In this document: in pieces, positions 54,323-63,193 of the stretch
Layout of the letters: the number at the start of each line of letters is the position of its first letter
How positions within the stretch are numbered: the first letter of the stretch is position 1
DNA from: Hydrogenophilales bacterium
GTDB lineage: Bacteria; Pseudomonadota; Gammaproteobacteria; Burkholderiales; Thiobacillaceae
Length of the DNA: 64,000 nucleotides
Assembly (NCBI GenBank): GCA_016703155.1
Contig: JADJCP010000004.1
Span: 310,001-374,000 of the forward strand
Direction: 5' to 3'
Program-made: the position numbers and the translations under genes
Notes under the pieces: generated by a model
The model's database searches: none
What the model was told of the DNA's origin: nothing
Seen by the model: only the letters and a program-made list of their open reading frames with translations

Positions 54323-55835
54323 CGCGCTTCTGGCGTGGCCGTGCACCGCTCCAGAGCAGTCGCAGCGGCTTGCCGTCCAGTTCCAGCAAGGCGGGTGCGC
54401 CGGTCACCAGCCAATAGGCGCAGGAACCCCCGGGACGGTAGCGCTCCGGCAGGTGGTAGCGCAGCATCGCGGCGACATCCGGCGCTACCTGGGCGTGCAG
54501 GCAAGCGTCCCCGGGCAGTTGCGCGGCCATGGCATGCAGCATCGGGCGATAGCCCCAACCGGCATCGGCCCAGTCGCGGTACAACGAGAACATGAGTATC
54601 CAGGAGAGGGTCATGCCGGTCGCCCAGACCAGTACCGGACGAACCTTGGCGCGTGGAAAGAGCGGGATGGCCACGAGCCAGAACAGCGTCGCGACCCCCG
54701 CGATGATGAGCGTCGTCGCGCCGACGCTGCCCGGGGCATAGTTGGGCGTCAGCCTGGCCATATGGGCCGCGGCCTTGCTGGGCCAACCCCAGTCGATGGC
54801 CAGGTAGTAAACCCAGAACAGCAGCGCGAAAAACACAAAGGTCAGGACGCCGAACCAGTACAAGGCCTGGGCCGCGCCACGTTTCAGGCTGACCAGGCCC
54901 TTCGCGGCGAGCAGGGAGAGGGGTGCCAGCAGCAGCACCAGGCCGCCTTCTCGGGAATAGGCTGGCCAATGTGCCCACAGCAGCAAAACCACGGACGCCA
55001 CCAGGACCGGATGTAGCGTGAATTCGCGCGCCAGACGGCGATGGTCATGCCAGACCGCCCAGAGCGCCAGGGGCCAGACCGGCCAGGCGACCCAGGCGAG
55101 GTCGGCGAGCAACGCGCCGGTACCGCGCAGGTTGTTGATGAAGCCCAGGCTCATTCGCCACCAGGAAAACGCGCTGGCGGCGTACAGCGCCTCCAGCAAG
55201 GCGATGACCAGCAAGGTAATCGCGACGGCCGCAAGCAGTGCCTGGCGCAGGCTGCGCGTACGCCACTCGCGTGACAGCATGCTCACCAGGACGATCAACA
55301 GGCCGGCGGCAAGATCCAGCCAACCCCGGAACAACGCCAGACATATCAAGGCCGCGCTCAGGATCAGCGTACCCCGCATGAAGCTTTCGCGGGCCTCGCT
55401 GAGTCCAAGCAGCAACAGGGCATAGCCCATCAGCATCGCCGTTTCCGGCAGCAGGGCATGGGCGCGCAGCATCAATCCCAGGCAGCCAACCAGTGCCAGG
55501 ACCGCTGCCGCCTCGTGCCCAGGCCCGAATAAAGAACGCGCCGCCAGACCCGTGAACAGGAACGCCAGCAATGCAAACAGGCCGCTGACGACGCGCGCGC
55601 CATCCTGCAAATCGAACCAGGGGGCCAGGTAAGCGGCGGAGAGGTCCGCCGCCAAGGTGTATATCGGTGCCGAGCCGTTGGCGAAAAGATCCGCCTGCGC
55701 ATGCCAGTCGAGCAAGCCATTCAGGACGATGGCTTCGTCGGCTTTCCAGGCGTCGCGCCCGGTGAGTCCATACAGTGCCCAGACGACCAGGAGCAGCCCC
55801 AGCCAGATCAATTGCTTGCGATTCAGCGGGTGCAT
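54288..55835 (-). CDS. GT39/ArnT-like membrane glycosyltransferase
   Basis: A 515-residue multi-pass protein with about eleven to twelve membrane helices. The first periplasmic loop has GRDAWKADEAIVLN, the Asp-Glu motif of the PMT/ArnT superfamily, which transfers sugars from polyprenyl phosphates to lipid A or proteins. The acceptor is not known. It is followed by mobA on the same strand with a 35-base overlap, and preceded by the rpmE terminator. Confidence 0.8.
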   Translation of the reverse strand: MHPLNRKQLIWLGLLLVVWALYGLTGRDAWKADEAIVLNGLLDWHAQADLFANGSAPIYTLAADLSAAYLAPWFDLQDGARVVSGLFALLAFLFTGLAARSLFGPGHEAAAVLALVGCLGLMLRAHALLPETAMLMGYALLLLGLSEARESFMRGTLILSAALICLALFRGWLDLAAGLLIVLVSMLSREWRTRSLRQALLAAVAITLLVIALLEALYAASAFSWWRMSLGFINNLRGTGALLADLAWVAWPVWPLALWAVWHDHRRLAREFTLHPVLVASVVLLLWAHWPAYSREGGLVLLLAPLSLLAAKGLVSLKRGAAQALYWFGVLTFVFFALLFWVYYLAIDWGWPSKAAAHMARLTPNYAPGSVGATTLIIAGVATLFWLVAIPLFPRAKVRPVLVWATGMTLSWILMFSLYRDWADAGWGYRPMLHAMAAQLPGDACLHAQVAPDVAAMLRYHLPERYRPGGSCAYWLVTGAPALLELDGKPLRLLWSGARPRQKRDVYSLYAVAPG

Positions 55836-55876
55836 TGCCGGTCAATCGCCCCTGATCGGGATATGCGGGCGGGAAC

Positions 55877-55903
55877 AAAAAGGCAGCGCGAAGCTGCCTT
55901 TTT
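55877..55903 (-). terminator. Terminator after rpmE
   Basis: AAAAAGGCAGC, five-base loop, GCTGCCTTTTT: a strong bidirectional rho-independent terminator between rpmE and the GT39-like gene. Confidence 0.85.
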
Positions 55904-55920
55904 CAGGAAAGCACCAAAAA

Positions 55921-56124
55921 TCACTTCAGGCCGTACTTCTGGCGGAACTTCTCGACGCGACCGGCGGTGTCGACGATCTTCTGCTTGCCGGTGTAGAAGG
56001 GGTGGCAGGAGGAGCAGACTTCGACGTGCAGATCCTTGCTCATGGTGGAGCGGGTCTTGAAGGTGCTGCCGCAGCTGCAAGCCACGTTGATTTCTTTGTA
56101 TTCGGGGTGAATGGCGGTCTTCAT
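55921..56124 (-). CDS. rpmE: 50S ribosomal protein L31, zinc-binding form
   Basis: A 67-residue L31 starting MKTAIHPEYKEI with the four zinc ligands, CSCGSTF and CSSCHPFYTG. The zinc form (C+) is the housekeeping type. The ATG at 56124 is chosen over an upstream GTG/ATG reading. It is monocistronic with its own terminator. Confidence 0.95.
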   Translation of the reverse strand: MKTAIHPEYKEINVACSCGSTFKTRSTMSKDLHVEVCSSCHPFYTGKQKIVDTAGRVEKFRQKYGLK

Positions 56125-56212
56125 CGCACTGTCTTTCAAAACGAGCCGGAAAGGGGCGTGATTATCCACAATAAGCACTTGTCAGGCAAGCACTTTCAGC
56201 AGCTGTACCCGC

Positions 56213-57091
56213 TTAACGCAGATCCGCCAGCAAAGCATCGAGCATCCGCGCCGTCTGGGGGCCATAGCCGCCCCCAAACAGATTGAAATGGTTGATCACA
56301 TGATACAGGTTGTACAGCTCGCGACGAACGGTATAGCCGGCATCCAGCGGCCAGGACTCGCGATAGGCCGAGTAGAAGTCGGGGGCGAAGCCGCCGAACA
56401 GCTCGGTCATGGCGAGATCGGCTTCCCGGTCGCCGTAGTACACCGCCGGGTCGAACACGACGGGCCGGCCATCGCTATAGGCGGCATTGCCACTCCAGAG
56501 GTCGCCATGCAGCAGGCACGGCATCGGTCGATAGCCGGGGAAAAGACCCGCGAGATTCGCCGCCAAAAGCTCGCCGCGATCCACCACATGGCGGCCAATG
56601 CCGTTACTCGCGGCCAGCTGCAACTGATGCAGCAAGCGCCGGTCGCGCCAGAAGTCGATCCAGTCGTCGCCGGCTTGATTGGGTTGCGGCGTGGCGCCGA
56701 TGGTATTGTCGATATGCCAGCCGAAACGTGCCGCGCGGTGCCTGTGCAATCCCGCCAGCGTCTGGCCGAAACCCGCCGCATCGCCTTGCCCGGTGAGCGT
56801 GAGATATTCCATGACCAACCAGGACTCACCCGCGTCCGAACCGGTGCACAAAGGCGCGGGCACCCTGAACGTGGCCGATGCGCGTATCTCGTCCAGTCCG
56901 GCCGCTTCGGCCTGGAACATCGCCAGGTGATTGGCGCGATTCAGCTTGACGAACCAGAGCGTGCCATCGCTTCCGGTCAGCACATACGCACGATTGATGC
57001 AGCCGCCCCCCGACTCGGAGCGCGCGACGATCTGGAATGGGCCTCCGGTAGCCTTGGCGATAGCGTCAGCGATACCGTCCCAGAGGGACAT
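56213..57091 (-). CDS. Fructosamine-3-kinase family protein
   Basis: A 292-residue kinase of the FN3K family that phosphorylates ketoamines on glycated proteins, starting deglycation. Motifs are GGGCINRAYVL, FVKLN (ATP lysine), LLHGDLWSGN (catalytic loop) and FDPAVYYGDREADLAM (metal-binding). It starts five bases after the DUF971 gene ends, so the two are co-transcribed. Confidence 0.92.
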   Translation of the reverse strand: MSLWDGIADAIAKATGGPFQIVARSESGGGCINRAYVLTGSDGTLWFVKLNRANHLAMFQAEAAGLDEIRASATFRVPAPLCTGSDAGESWLVMEYLTLTGQGDAAGFGQTLAGLHRHRAARFGWHIDNTIGATPQPNQAGDDWIDFWRDRRLLHQLQLAASNGIGRHVVDRGELLAANLAGLFPGYRPMPCLLHGDLWSGNAAYSDGRPVVFDPAVYYGDREADLAMTELFGGFAPDFYSAYRESWPLDAGYTVRRELYNLYHVINHFNLFGGGYGPQTARMLDALLADLR

Positions 57092-57096
57092 GCCGA

Positions 57097-57483
57097 TCAG
57101 ACCAGACTTTTAGGCGCGCGCGACTCGCCAGCGGCTTCCAGGCGTTGCAGATACGCCTGCCAGTAGGCCGCCTGATGGACGCCCAGGTCGTACAGGTAGT
57201 CCCAGGAGTAGATCCCTGAATCGTGCTTGTCGGAGAACACCAGCACGACCGCATAGTGCCCGACCGGCTCGATGTGGGTGATATCGACATCGCGCTTGCC
57301 GACCTGCAGTACTTCCTGCCCGGGGCCATGGCCTCGCACTTCCGCAGAGGGCGAAAACACGCGCAGGTACTCATAGGGCAATTCGCAGCGCACGCCGTCG
57401 TCGAAGGCAATCTCCATGTAGCGCGACTGCTGGTGCAGCTTGATCTCGGTCGGGATAGGTGTTTTCGGGGATAGTCCGCCCAT
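57097..57483 (-). CDS. DUF971 (GBBH-like N-terminal) protein
   Basis: A 128-residue protein of the DUF971 family: PTEIKLHQQSRYMEIAFDDG, LPYEYLRVFSPSAEVRGHGPG and GHYAVVLVFSDKHDSGIYSW. The fold is shared with the N-terminal zinc domain of gamma-butyrobetaine hydroxylase and with iron-sulfur assembly partners. Its exact job is not known. First gene of a two-gene unit with the fructosamine kinase, divergent from the STAS protein. Confidence 0.88.
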   Translation of the reverse strand: MGGLSPKTPIPTEIKLHQQSRYMEIAFDDGVRCELPYEYLRVFSPSAEVRGHGPGQEVLQVGKRDVDITHIEPVGHYAVVLVFSDKHDSGIYSWDYLYDLGVHQAAYWQAYLQRLEAAGESRAPKSLV

Positions 57484-57626
57484 CAGGGTTCCTTTTCGGG
57501 TATGTCAGTAAATGCTGATAGTGTGCCAGCAGTGCGCATGGCCGGGCAATAGTTTAGTTTATTGCTTGGGTATTTGCGCGCATGGCAATCGGCTAAACTA
57601 TGCGTATCCGCTCAGGAGTCAACCCC

Positions 57627-58712
57627 GTGGCACTCTTTTCCTCGAAACCCAAAACGGCACCGGCAAGTACGCCGGCAGGGCACGCTCCGCCCGAGGCCAA
57701 GCCGAGGGAATCGACGATCCAGTTCAGTGAAATCGGTCGACAACTGCCGCCCTGGATCGAGGAAGCCGTGATCCTCTATGCCACGGGTAAAACCGGCGAA
57801 GCCACGGCGGCGTTGAACCGTCACATCCTGGACCATCCCGGCGAGCGCGACATGGCGCCTTGGCTGATGCTAGTCGATATCCACGAGGCGAACCACCATC
57901 AGGAGCATTTCGAAGATCTCGCCCTCGATTTCGCCGTCAAATTCGAGCGCTCGCCACCGGTATGGGCACCCATCGTCGACAATGCGGCAAGTAAGCCCGG
58001 AGAAACGCTGAAGTTCCAGTTCGGCCAGACATTCAGCGCCATCGACAAGGCCCGCATGCAGCATTTCCTCCTGGAGGCCAACAACGCGGCCGCAGTCTGC
58101 CTGGATGTCAGTCAGACCCCGGCACCGCCGCCGGCCTATGCGCGTGACCTCCTTGCCTGCATACAGCAAGTACGCAGGATGGACAAAGCCATCCAACTCA
58201 TCGGCGGACCGGCCTTCATCGTCCGCCTGAATTCCGCCTGTAGCGGCGATCGCGGCGACGAATCCGGATGGCTGCTCCTCCTGGCCCTGGAAGAATTGAT
58301 GGGTGATGCCAACGGCTTCGAGGCCATCGCCCTGGCCTATGCCATACGCTTCGAGATCTCGCCGCCCTCCTATGTCGCGCCGAAAGCGCTGCCCGTGGCC
58401 GCCAAACCGAATGCCGAAACCAATGAAAGCGCCGACACCTTCAAGCTGGACGGCCTTATCGGTCCAAAAGCCGGCAGTCAATTCCAGGCGCTGGAGGTGT
58501 TTGCCGCGGGCCGCGCACGCATCGAGGTCGATCTGGCGCGCGTCACGCGCATCGATTTCGCCGCCACCGGCCAGGTGCTCGACACCCTGATACGCCTCAG
58601 GGAACGGGGCTGCCGGATCACGCTCAAGGACTGCAACGCGCTGGTCCTGGCATTGCTGCAAATGATCGGTGCCGACCAATACGCCACCCTGCTCCAGCGC
58701 AAGAGAACCTGA
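57627..58712 (+). CDS. STAS-domain protein of unknown function
   Basis: A 361-residue soluble protein. The N-terminal region (about 25-130) is helical and TPR-like (PWIEEAVILYATGKTGEATAAL); a middle and a C-terminal segment look like STAS folds, the last with IEVDLARVTRIDFAATGQVLDTL near residue 305. It ends two bases before hslV. GTG at 57627 with CAGGAG eight bases before is preferred; an ATG nine codons upstream is possible. STAS proteins act in sulfate transport control or stress signalling; no family name is certain here. Confidence 0.75.
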   Translation: MALFSSKPKTAPASTPAGHAPPEAKPRESTIQFSEIGRQLPPWIEEAVILYATGKTGEATAALNRHILDHPGERDMAPWLMLVDIHEANHHQEHFEDLALDFAVKFERSPPVWAPIVDNAASKPGETLKFQFGQTFSAIDKARMQHFLLEANNAAAVCLDVSQTPAPPPAYARDLLACIQQVRRMDKAIQLIGGPAFIVRLNSACSGDRGDESGWLLLLALEELMGDANGFEAIALAYAIRFEISPPSYVAPKALPVAAKPNAETNESADTFKLDGLIGPKAGSQFQALEVFAAGRARIEVDLARVTRIDFAATGQVLDTLIRLRERGCRITLKDCNALVLALLQMIGADQYATLLQRKRT

Positions 58713-58714
58713 AC

Positions 58715-59269
58715 ATGTCCAGCACGCAACACCTCCCTGAAGTCTTCCACGGCACGACGATCCTCTCGGTGCGACGCGGCCCGTCGGTCGCCATCGGCGG
58801 CGACGGTCAGGTCACACTGGGCAGCATCGTCATCAAATCGACGGCGCGCAAGGTCCGGCGCCTCTATCAGGAACGCATCCTGGCGGGATTCGCCGGCGGC
58901 ACGGCGGATGCCTTTACGCTCTTCGAACGCTTCGAGGCCAAGCTGGAAAAGCATCAGGGCAACCTGGTGCGCAGCGCCGTCGAACTCGCCAAGGACTGGC
59001 GCACCGACCGCATCCTGCGCCGACTCGAAGCCATGCTCGCGGTGGCCGACCGCGAGGCCTCGCTGATCATCACCGGCGCCGGCGATGTCCTGGAGCCGGA
59101 ATACGGCATCGCCGCCATCGGCAGCGGCGGCGCCTATGCTCAAGCGGCGGCTCGTGCCCTGCTCGAACACACCGAGATGGCCCCGGAAGTCATCGTCCGC
59201 GAGGCACTGACGGTCGCCAGTGATCTCTGCATCTATACCAACCGGAATTTCACGATAGAAACATTGTGA
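58715..59269 (+). CDS. hslV: ATP-dependent protease subunit HslV
   Basis: Proteasome-like peptidase, 184 residues. The catalytic threonine follows the propeptide at FHG-TTILSVRRG, and GGDGQVTLG, AGFAGGTADAFTL and GSGGAYAQAAARAL are all intact. It needs the HslU ATPase, which normally follows at once; here the next gene is regA on the other strand, and hslU is not in the window. The preceding STAS gene is coupled to it with a two-base gap. Confidence 0.95.
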   Translation: MSSTQHLPEVFHGTTILSVRRGPSVAIGGDGQVTLGSIVIKSTARKVRRLYQERILAGFAGGTADAFTLFERFEAKLEKHQGNLVRSAVELAKDWRTDRILRRLEAMLAVADREASLIITGAGDVLEPEYGIAAIGSGGAYAQAAARALLEHTEMAPEVIVREALTVASDLCIYTNRNFTIETL

Positions 59270-59286
59270 GCAAGTACCAACCGGCC

Positions 59287-59823
59287 TCATTCCCGCACAG
59301 GGCGTTTCATCAGCTTTCTCTGTAACGTGCGTCGATGCATCTTCAAGGCACGCGCCGTCGCCGAGATATTGCCGTCGTGCTCGGTCAAAACCTTCTGGAT
59401 ATGCTCCCACTCCAGCCGGTCGACGCTCATCGGTTCCTCGGGCAACGCCACCTCGATATCGCCCACCACACGGCCCAGAGCCGCGAGGATCTCGTCGGTA
59501 TCGGCAGGCTTCGGCAGGTAATGCGTCGCGCCTAGCTTGATCGCCTCCACCGCGGTGGCGATGCTGGCGTAACCGGTTAGCAACACGATCTGCATCGTCG
59601 GATTGAGCGCTTTCAAAGGCTGGATCAGGGCCAGGCCCGAGTTCTCGCCAAGCTTCAAATCGAGCACGGCGGCATCGGGGATCTCCGCCACCGCCAAGGC
59701 GATGGCCCTCTTCGCTTCAGCCGCCGTGTCGACCCGATAGCCACGCCGTCGCAGCGCTGTTGCCAGGGCACCGGCAAACACCGGATCATCCTCAACCACC
59801 AGGATATGCCAGGGGGCCGTCAT
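59287..59823 (-). CDS. regA: Redox response regulator RegA/PrrA/ActR
   Basis: A 178-residue regulator with a receiver (phospho-Asp in AVLDLKLGENSG, about residue 56) and a Fis-type HTH (GNISATARALKMHRRTLQRKL) conserved in RegA. It globally controls carbon fixation, hydrogenase and respiratory genes according to redox state. Its ATG overlaps the regB stop by four bases. Confidence 0.93.
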   Translation of the reverse strand: MTAPWHILVVEDDPVFAGALATALRRRGYRVDTAAEAKRAIALAVAEIPDAAVLDLKLGENSGLALIQPLKALNPTMQIVLLTGYASIATAVEAIKLGATHYLPKPADTDEILAALGRVVGDIEVALPEEPMSVDRLEWEHIQKVLTEHDGNISATARALKMHRRTLQRKLMKRPVRE

Positions 59824-61065
59824 GCCGACACCGTGCTCAATGCCGCCAGGGGCAGACGCACGCCGACCTCCAGACCACCGCCCTGACGGGGCGAAATGTG
59901 CAAGTCGCCACCAAATCGCTCCAGCGCGGCGCGCGCCAACCTCAAGCCGACCCCCCAGCCAGCCGATTGCCCGTTCTCGGCAGCCAAGCCCGGACCGCGA
60001 TCCAGTACCGCAAGACTCAGCCAGCGTTCATCCCACCGGGCATGCAATTCAATCCCGGCGGGCGAGGCACGCGCGGCGTTGTTGAGCAGGTTGGCCAGGA
60101 CCGACACCAGCATGGGGTCGTCACGCACCCGTGGTCCGGGGCATGCGCCATCGAGTGCCAGCGAAGCCTGGACACCCGGCCACATCAAACGCCAGTGGTC
60201 GAGCAGGTCGGCAAGCCAGTCGTCCAGCGACCGCCAGGCGGCATCGTGGTCGGCCGAGGCGCCGGCAACGGTCGCCAGGCGCCCAAGCACGGCTCGCATG
60301 CGCTCCGCCTGGCCACGCATCAGGCGCAAGGGCGGTGTCAGCGCTTCATCACCGGCATACTCGTGTTCCAACTCGTTCAGGCACACCGACAACACAGACA
60401 GCGGTGTCGCCAGATCGTGCGCCGCCGAGGCGGCCTGCATCCCCAGCGCGAAAAGCTGCTCGTCGCGCAGGGACTTCTCGCGCGCCTGCGCCAATTCAGC
60501 GTCGCGTCGCCGTAAAGCTCCCGACAGGGTGGCGACGAAGGCCGATACCAGGGCAGCGGTGAACAGGAAGTTCAACCACATGCCGCCAAGATGCAGATCG
60601 ATGGCCGTCTGGCTATCGACCTCCAGGATCAGCGGCAGGTAGTAGCGCGCCAGCAGGGAGTACAACACGGCCACCCAGAACGTCATCGCCCAGGCGTAAC
60701 GCGCGGGGATGGTTACCGCACAGAGTATCAAGGGCAGCAACAACAGGGAGATGAACGGGTTGGCATAGCCGCCGCTGAAATAGACCAGAGCGGCCAGGGC
60801 GGCGGCATCCGCGGCCAGTTGCAGAAACAGTTCCAAGGCACTGCCCGCCCCCTGCCGCACATGCAGGTAGGCTGCACCGTTGAGCAAGGAATGCAGTGCC
60901 GCCACGGCGAGCATCGGCGCCATCGGGCAGCTTGATGCTGAATACCAGCGGCACCAGGAAGATCACCGCCACCTCGCTGGCGATCATCAGTGTGCGTGCC
61001 AACAGGAGACGTCGGAGCGTCTCGATGGGTACCGCGCGATCGTCGTCGGAAATCCTCGTGGCCAT
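59820..61065 (-). CDS. regB: Redox sensor kinase RegB/PrrB (apparent frameshift)
   Basis: Membrane kinase partner of RegA. It has about six N-terminal helices with the quinone-sensing motif SGGYANPF, an H-box (AAHDLATPLSVLS) and a HATPase domain (NLLNNAARASP, GPGLAAENG). The N-terminal 47 residues from ATG 61065 (MATRISDDDRAVP...) lie in another frame; deleting one base at about 60924 joins FSIKLP to MAPMLAVAALHSLL and gives 414 residues. The start 60923 seen without correction would lose the first helix. The classical RegB redox-box cysteine was not identified. Confidence 0.88.
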
Positions 61066-61195
61066 ACGCGATTTTAACAGCCGGACCGGGCCGGCCAGCC
61101 TCGCCGCGCCGCTTATAACCTGCGACAATTTGCCACAGGCTCGAATCACCCTTGAGCCTTATCCTATATTGCTATTTCGTCTCTGAAAGTCCCGC

Positions 61196-61648
61196 ATGAA
61201 CTCGAAACATTTCCTGGCCTTGCTCGCCATGTTGAGCTGCACGCCGCTGTTCGCCGACACAGTCAAGGTCGATAACGCTTGGGCTCGTGCCACCGCGCCC
61301 GGAGAACCTGTCGCGGGGGCCTTCATGGATCTGGTCGCCGATACCGACCTGACCTTGGTGAGCGCGACCAGCACGGCATCGAAAAGCGTCGAACTGCACA
61401 CCATGGCCATGGACAAGGGGGTCATGATCATGCGTCAGGTCAAGAAGATCAGCCTGCCCAAGGGCAAAACGGTCAACCTGCAACCGGGCGGTCTGCACAT
61501 CATGCTGATCGACCTGAACGCCCCCCTCCAGGCGGATCAGAAAACGCAGGTTACCTTGACCGTCAAGAACCGGAAGGGCAAAACCAGCGAGGTGGTCGTC
61601 GAGGTGCCGGTGCGCGCCATGACGGAGATGGCCGGGCATCATCACTGA
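61196..61648 (+). CDS. Periplasmic copper chaperone, PCu(A)C family
   Basis: A 150-residue exported protein (signal peptide ending PLFA) with the copper ligands of the family, LHTMAMDKGVMIMRQ and, further on, GGLHIMLIDL, plus a C-terminal HHH. PCu(A)C delivers copper to the CuA or CuB centres of cytochrome oxidases. It is divergent from regB. Confidence 0.92.
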   Translation: MNSKHFLALLAMLSCTPLFADTVKVDNAWARATAPGEPVAGAFMDLVADTDLTLVSATSTASKSVELHTMAMDKGVMIMRQVKKISLPKGKTVNLQPGGLHIMLIDLNAPLQADQKTQVTLTVKNRKGKTSEVVVEVPVRAMTEMAGHHH

Positions 61649-61989
61649 ACACGACGACTGCGCCACGCACAAAAAAACGGCAGAGGCCCAAGCCCCACTG
61701 ACCTTGTTGATTTCTGTGGGCTAACCAGCCAAGCCACGTTTCAATCCCAAGTCCTGCCAGGGACATGGGTCCATGCCAACGACAAAGACCAAAGAGGGCT
61801 CTGATATCCGGCCTGTTGGTGCAGGCGGACACTCGACCCGGCTGACCGCCGGGATCGGAATTTAGAGGCAGGGAGCATGGCCATCACCCAGACCATGGCT
61901 GCAAATATCTTCAATGCTGGGTAAGGCCAGCCCCTTCCTGCCGGTTCGATATTTGTCGATTGTTGGAGAAATACTTTCAGGGGCAGGAG
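61649..61989. other. Gap without a recognised gene
   Basis: These 341 bases contain no credible open frame, tRNA or repeat pair. A single GTTTCAATCCC resembles a CRISPR repeat start but occurs once. The sequence is less GC-rich than the neighbouring core genes, marking the start of an accessory segment. Confidence 0.5.
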
Positions 61990-62256
61990 ATGAAAAGACG
62001 CTTGAGATACTACGTTCTGAGCAATGCGGCACAACCTGTAGGATCGCCAGTTGGCTGTGCCATGATTATTTGTAGCCTAGCTACTGTTGTCATGATTACG
62101 GGCTGTACTACCCGGCAAGCCTATATCACTGGCCAGGAATGGCAGCGTAATCAGTGCAACCGGATTGTCGACAATGTGGAACGTAGTTGCTGCATCGAGC
62201 AGTCGAACATGTCCTACGAGGACTACAAGCGCCAGGCAGAGGGCCTTAAGAAATAG
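61990..62256 (+). CDS. Small putative lipoprotein
   Basis: An 88-residue hypothetical protein with a hydrophobic segment and lipobox-like TVVMITGCTT near residue 35, then a charged, cysteine-containing tail (NQCNRIVDNVERSCCIEQ). An AGGGGCAGGAG site precedes ATG 61990; a TTG ten codons earlier is open. No family is recognised. It lies in the accessory segment. Confidence 0.5.
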   Translation: MKRRLRYYVLSNAAQPVGSPVGCAMIICSLATVVMITGCTTRQAYITGQEWQRNQCNRIVDNVERSCCIEQSNMSYEDYKRQAEGLKK

Positions 62257-62429
62257 CACAGAGCGGTGTCACCGAACCTATGCCGATCTTCCTCCGGTTT
62301 CGCCTCAGCAGGTTCACCCGAGGTACCCAGAGGTTAAAAACCATCTCACGAAAGTTTGATGGCTCGCTTGGGCAACCAGTACTCCGAGACCAGAATCTCA
62401 ATGTTCGCCTGCCAACGGCTACCTGAGTC

Positions 62430-62730
62430 CAAGCCAAGGCCGAGTCAGAAATAGTCATCCATGAACTGCGCCCTACCTATGCCTCCACCCAGGCCCAGAT
62501 GGGCGTGGATCTGCTATTCCATATCCAATCTACTCAGGCATGCCGATACACGCATCACCTTCAGGCGCTATTCCCACTTGTGCGATCAAACACTCAAACA
62601 AGCCGTCACCAAACTTCCGGCGTTTGGCCATCAACCTGACGCCAAGGTTATTTCAATTCGTAGCAACAAAACGGCAGCAGCCAAGTACAAAAATAGACTT
62701 AATATTGATAAATATTTACCCATGGACTAA
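62430..62730 (+). pseudogene. Remnant of a tyrosine recombinase (phage-type integrase)
   Basis: C-terminal scrap of an integrase. One frame gives SEIVIHELRPTYASTQAQ, matching the box with catalytic His and Arg; a one-base shift later gives NLLRHADTRITFRRYSHL with the tyrosine region. Upstream parts of the enzyme are absent and a stop precedes the first block. It marks an old insertion next to the Xre/RES pair. Confidence 0.7.
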
Positions 62731-62776
62731 ATTGAGTGCACGCTTTGTGTACATCAACATACCCTAGGAGAGAGTC

Positions 62777-63193
62777 ATGCCAGCCCTGGTACGCGCCGCA
62801 CCGGCAAGCGCACCGCCGTCTAATCGGGCAATGTCCGCAGCCGGCCTGCGCGCCTTTTTCAATATCGCCCAAGCCTGGAACCTGAATGGCGACGAGCAGA
62901 TGGTGCTGCTCGGAGCGCCCCCCAGGTCCACCTTCTTCAAATGGAAATCTTCGCCTGAGGCCGCCGACCTGAAGCGCGACACCCTGGAGCGCCTGTCTTA
63001 CATTTTGGGCATCTACAAGGCCCTGCAAATCCTGCTGCTCGACCCGACAGCCGCTGACGCCTGGGTCAAGAAACCCAACTCCGCGCCCCTGTTCGGGGGC
63101 AAGAGCGCGCTTGACCGCATGTTGGGCGGCAATATCGGGGACCTCTTGGCCGTACGTCAGTATCTGGATGCCCGACGGGGGGGCTGGGCTTGA
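62777..63193 (+). CDS. MbcA/ParS/Xre-type antitoxin (DUF2384)
   Basis: A 138-residue antitoxin. An N-terminal Xre-like HTH (LRAFFNIAQAWNLNGDEQMVL...STFFKW) is followed by the DUF2384 region (LERLSYILGIYKALQILL, NSAPLFGGKSALDRMLGG) that blocks RES toxins. An AGGAGAG site lies before the ATG. It overlaps the toxin start. Confidence 0.9.
   Translation: MPALVRAAPASAPPSNRAMSAAGLRAFFNIAQAWNLNGDEQMVLLGAPPRSTFFKWKSSPEAADLKRDTLERLSYILGIYKALQILLLDPTAADAWVKKPNSAPLFGGKSALDRMLGGNIGDLLAVRQYLDARRGGWA

Noticed and set aside
61733..61760. CRISPR-like start GTTTCAATCCC
   Set aside because: Only one copy and no repeat within 100 bases.
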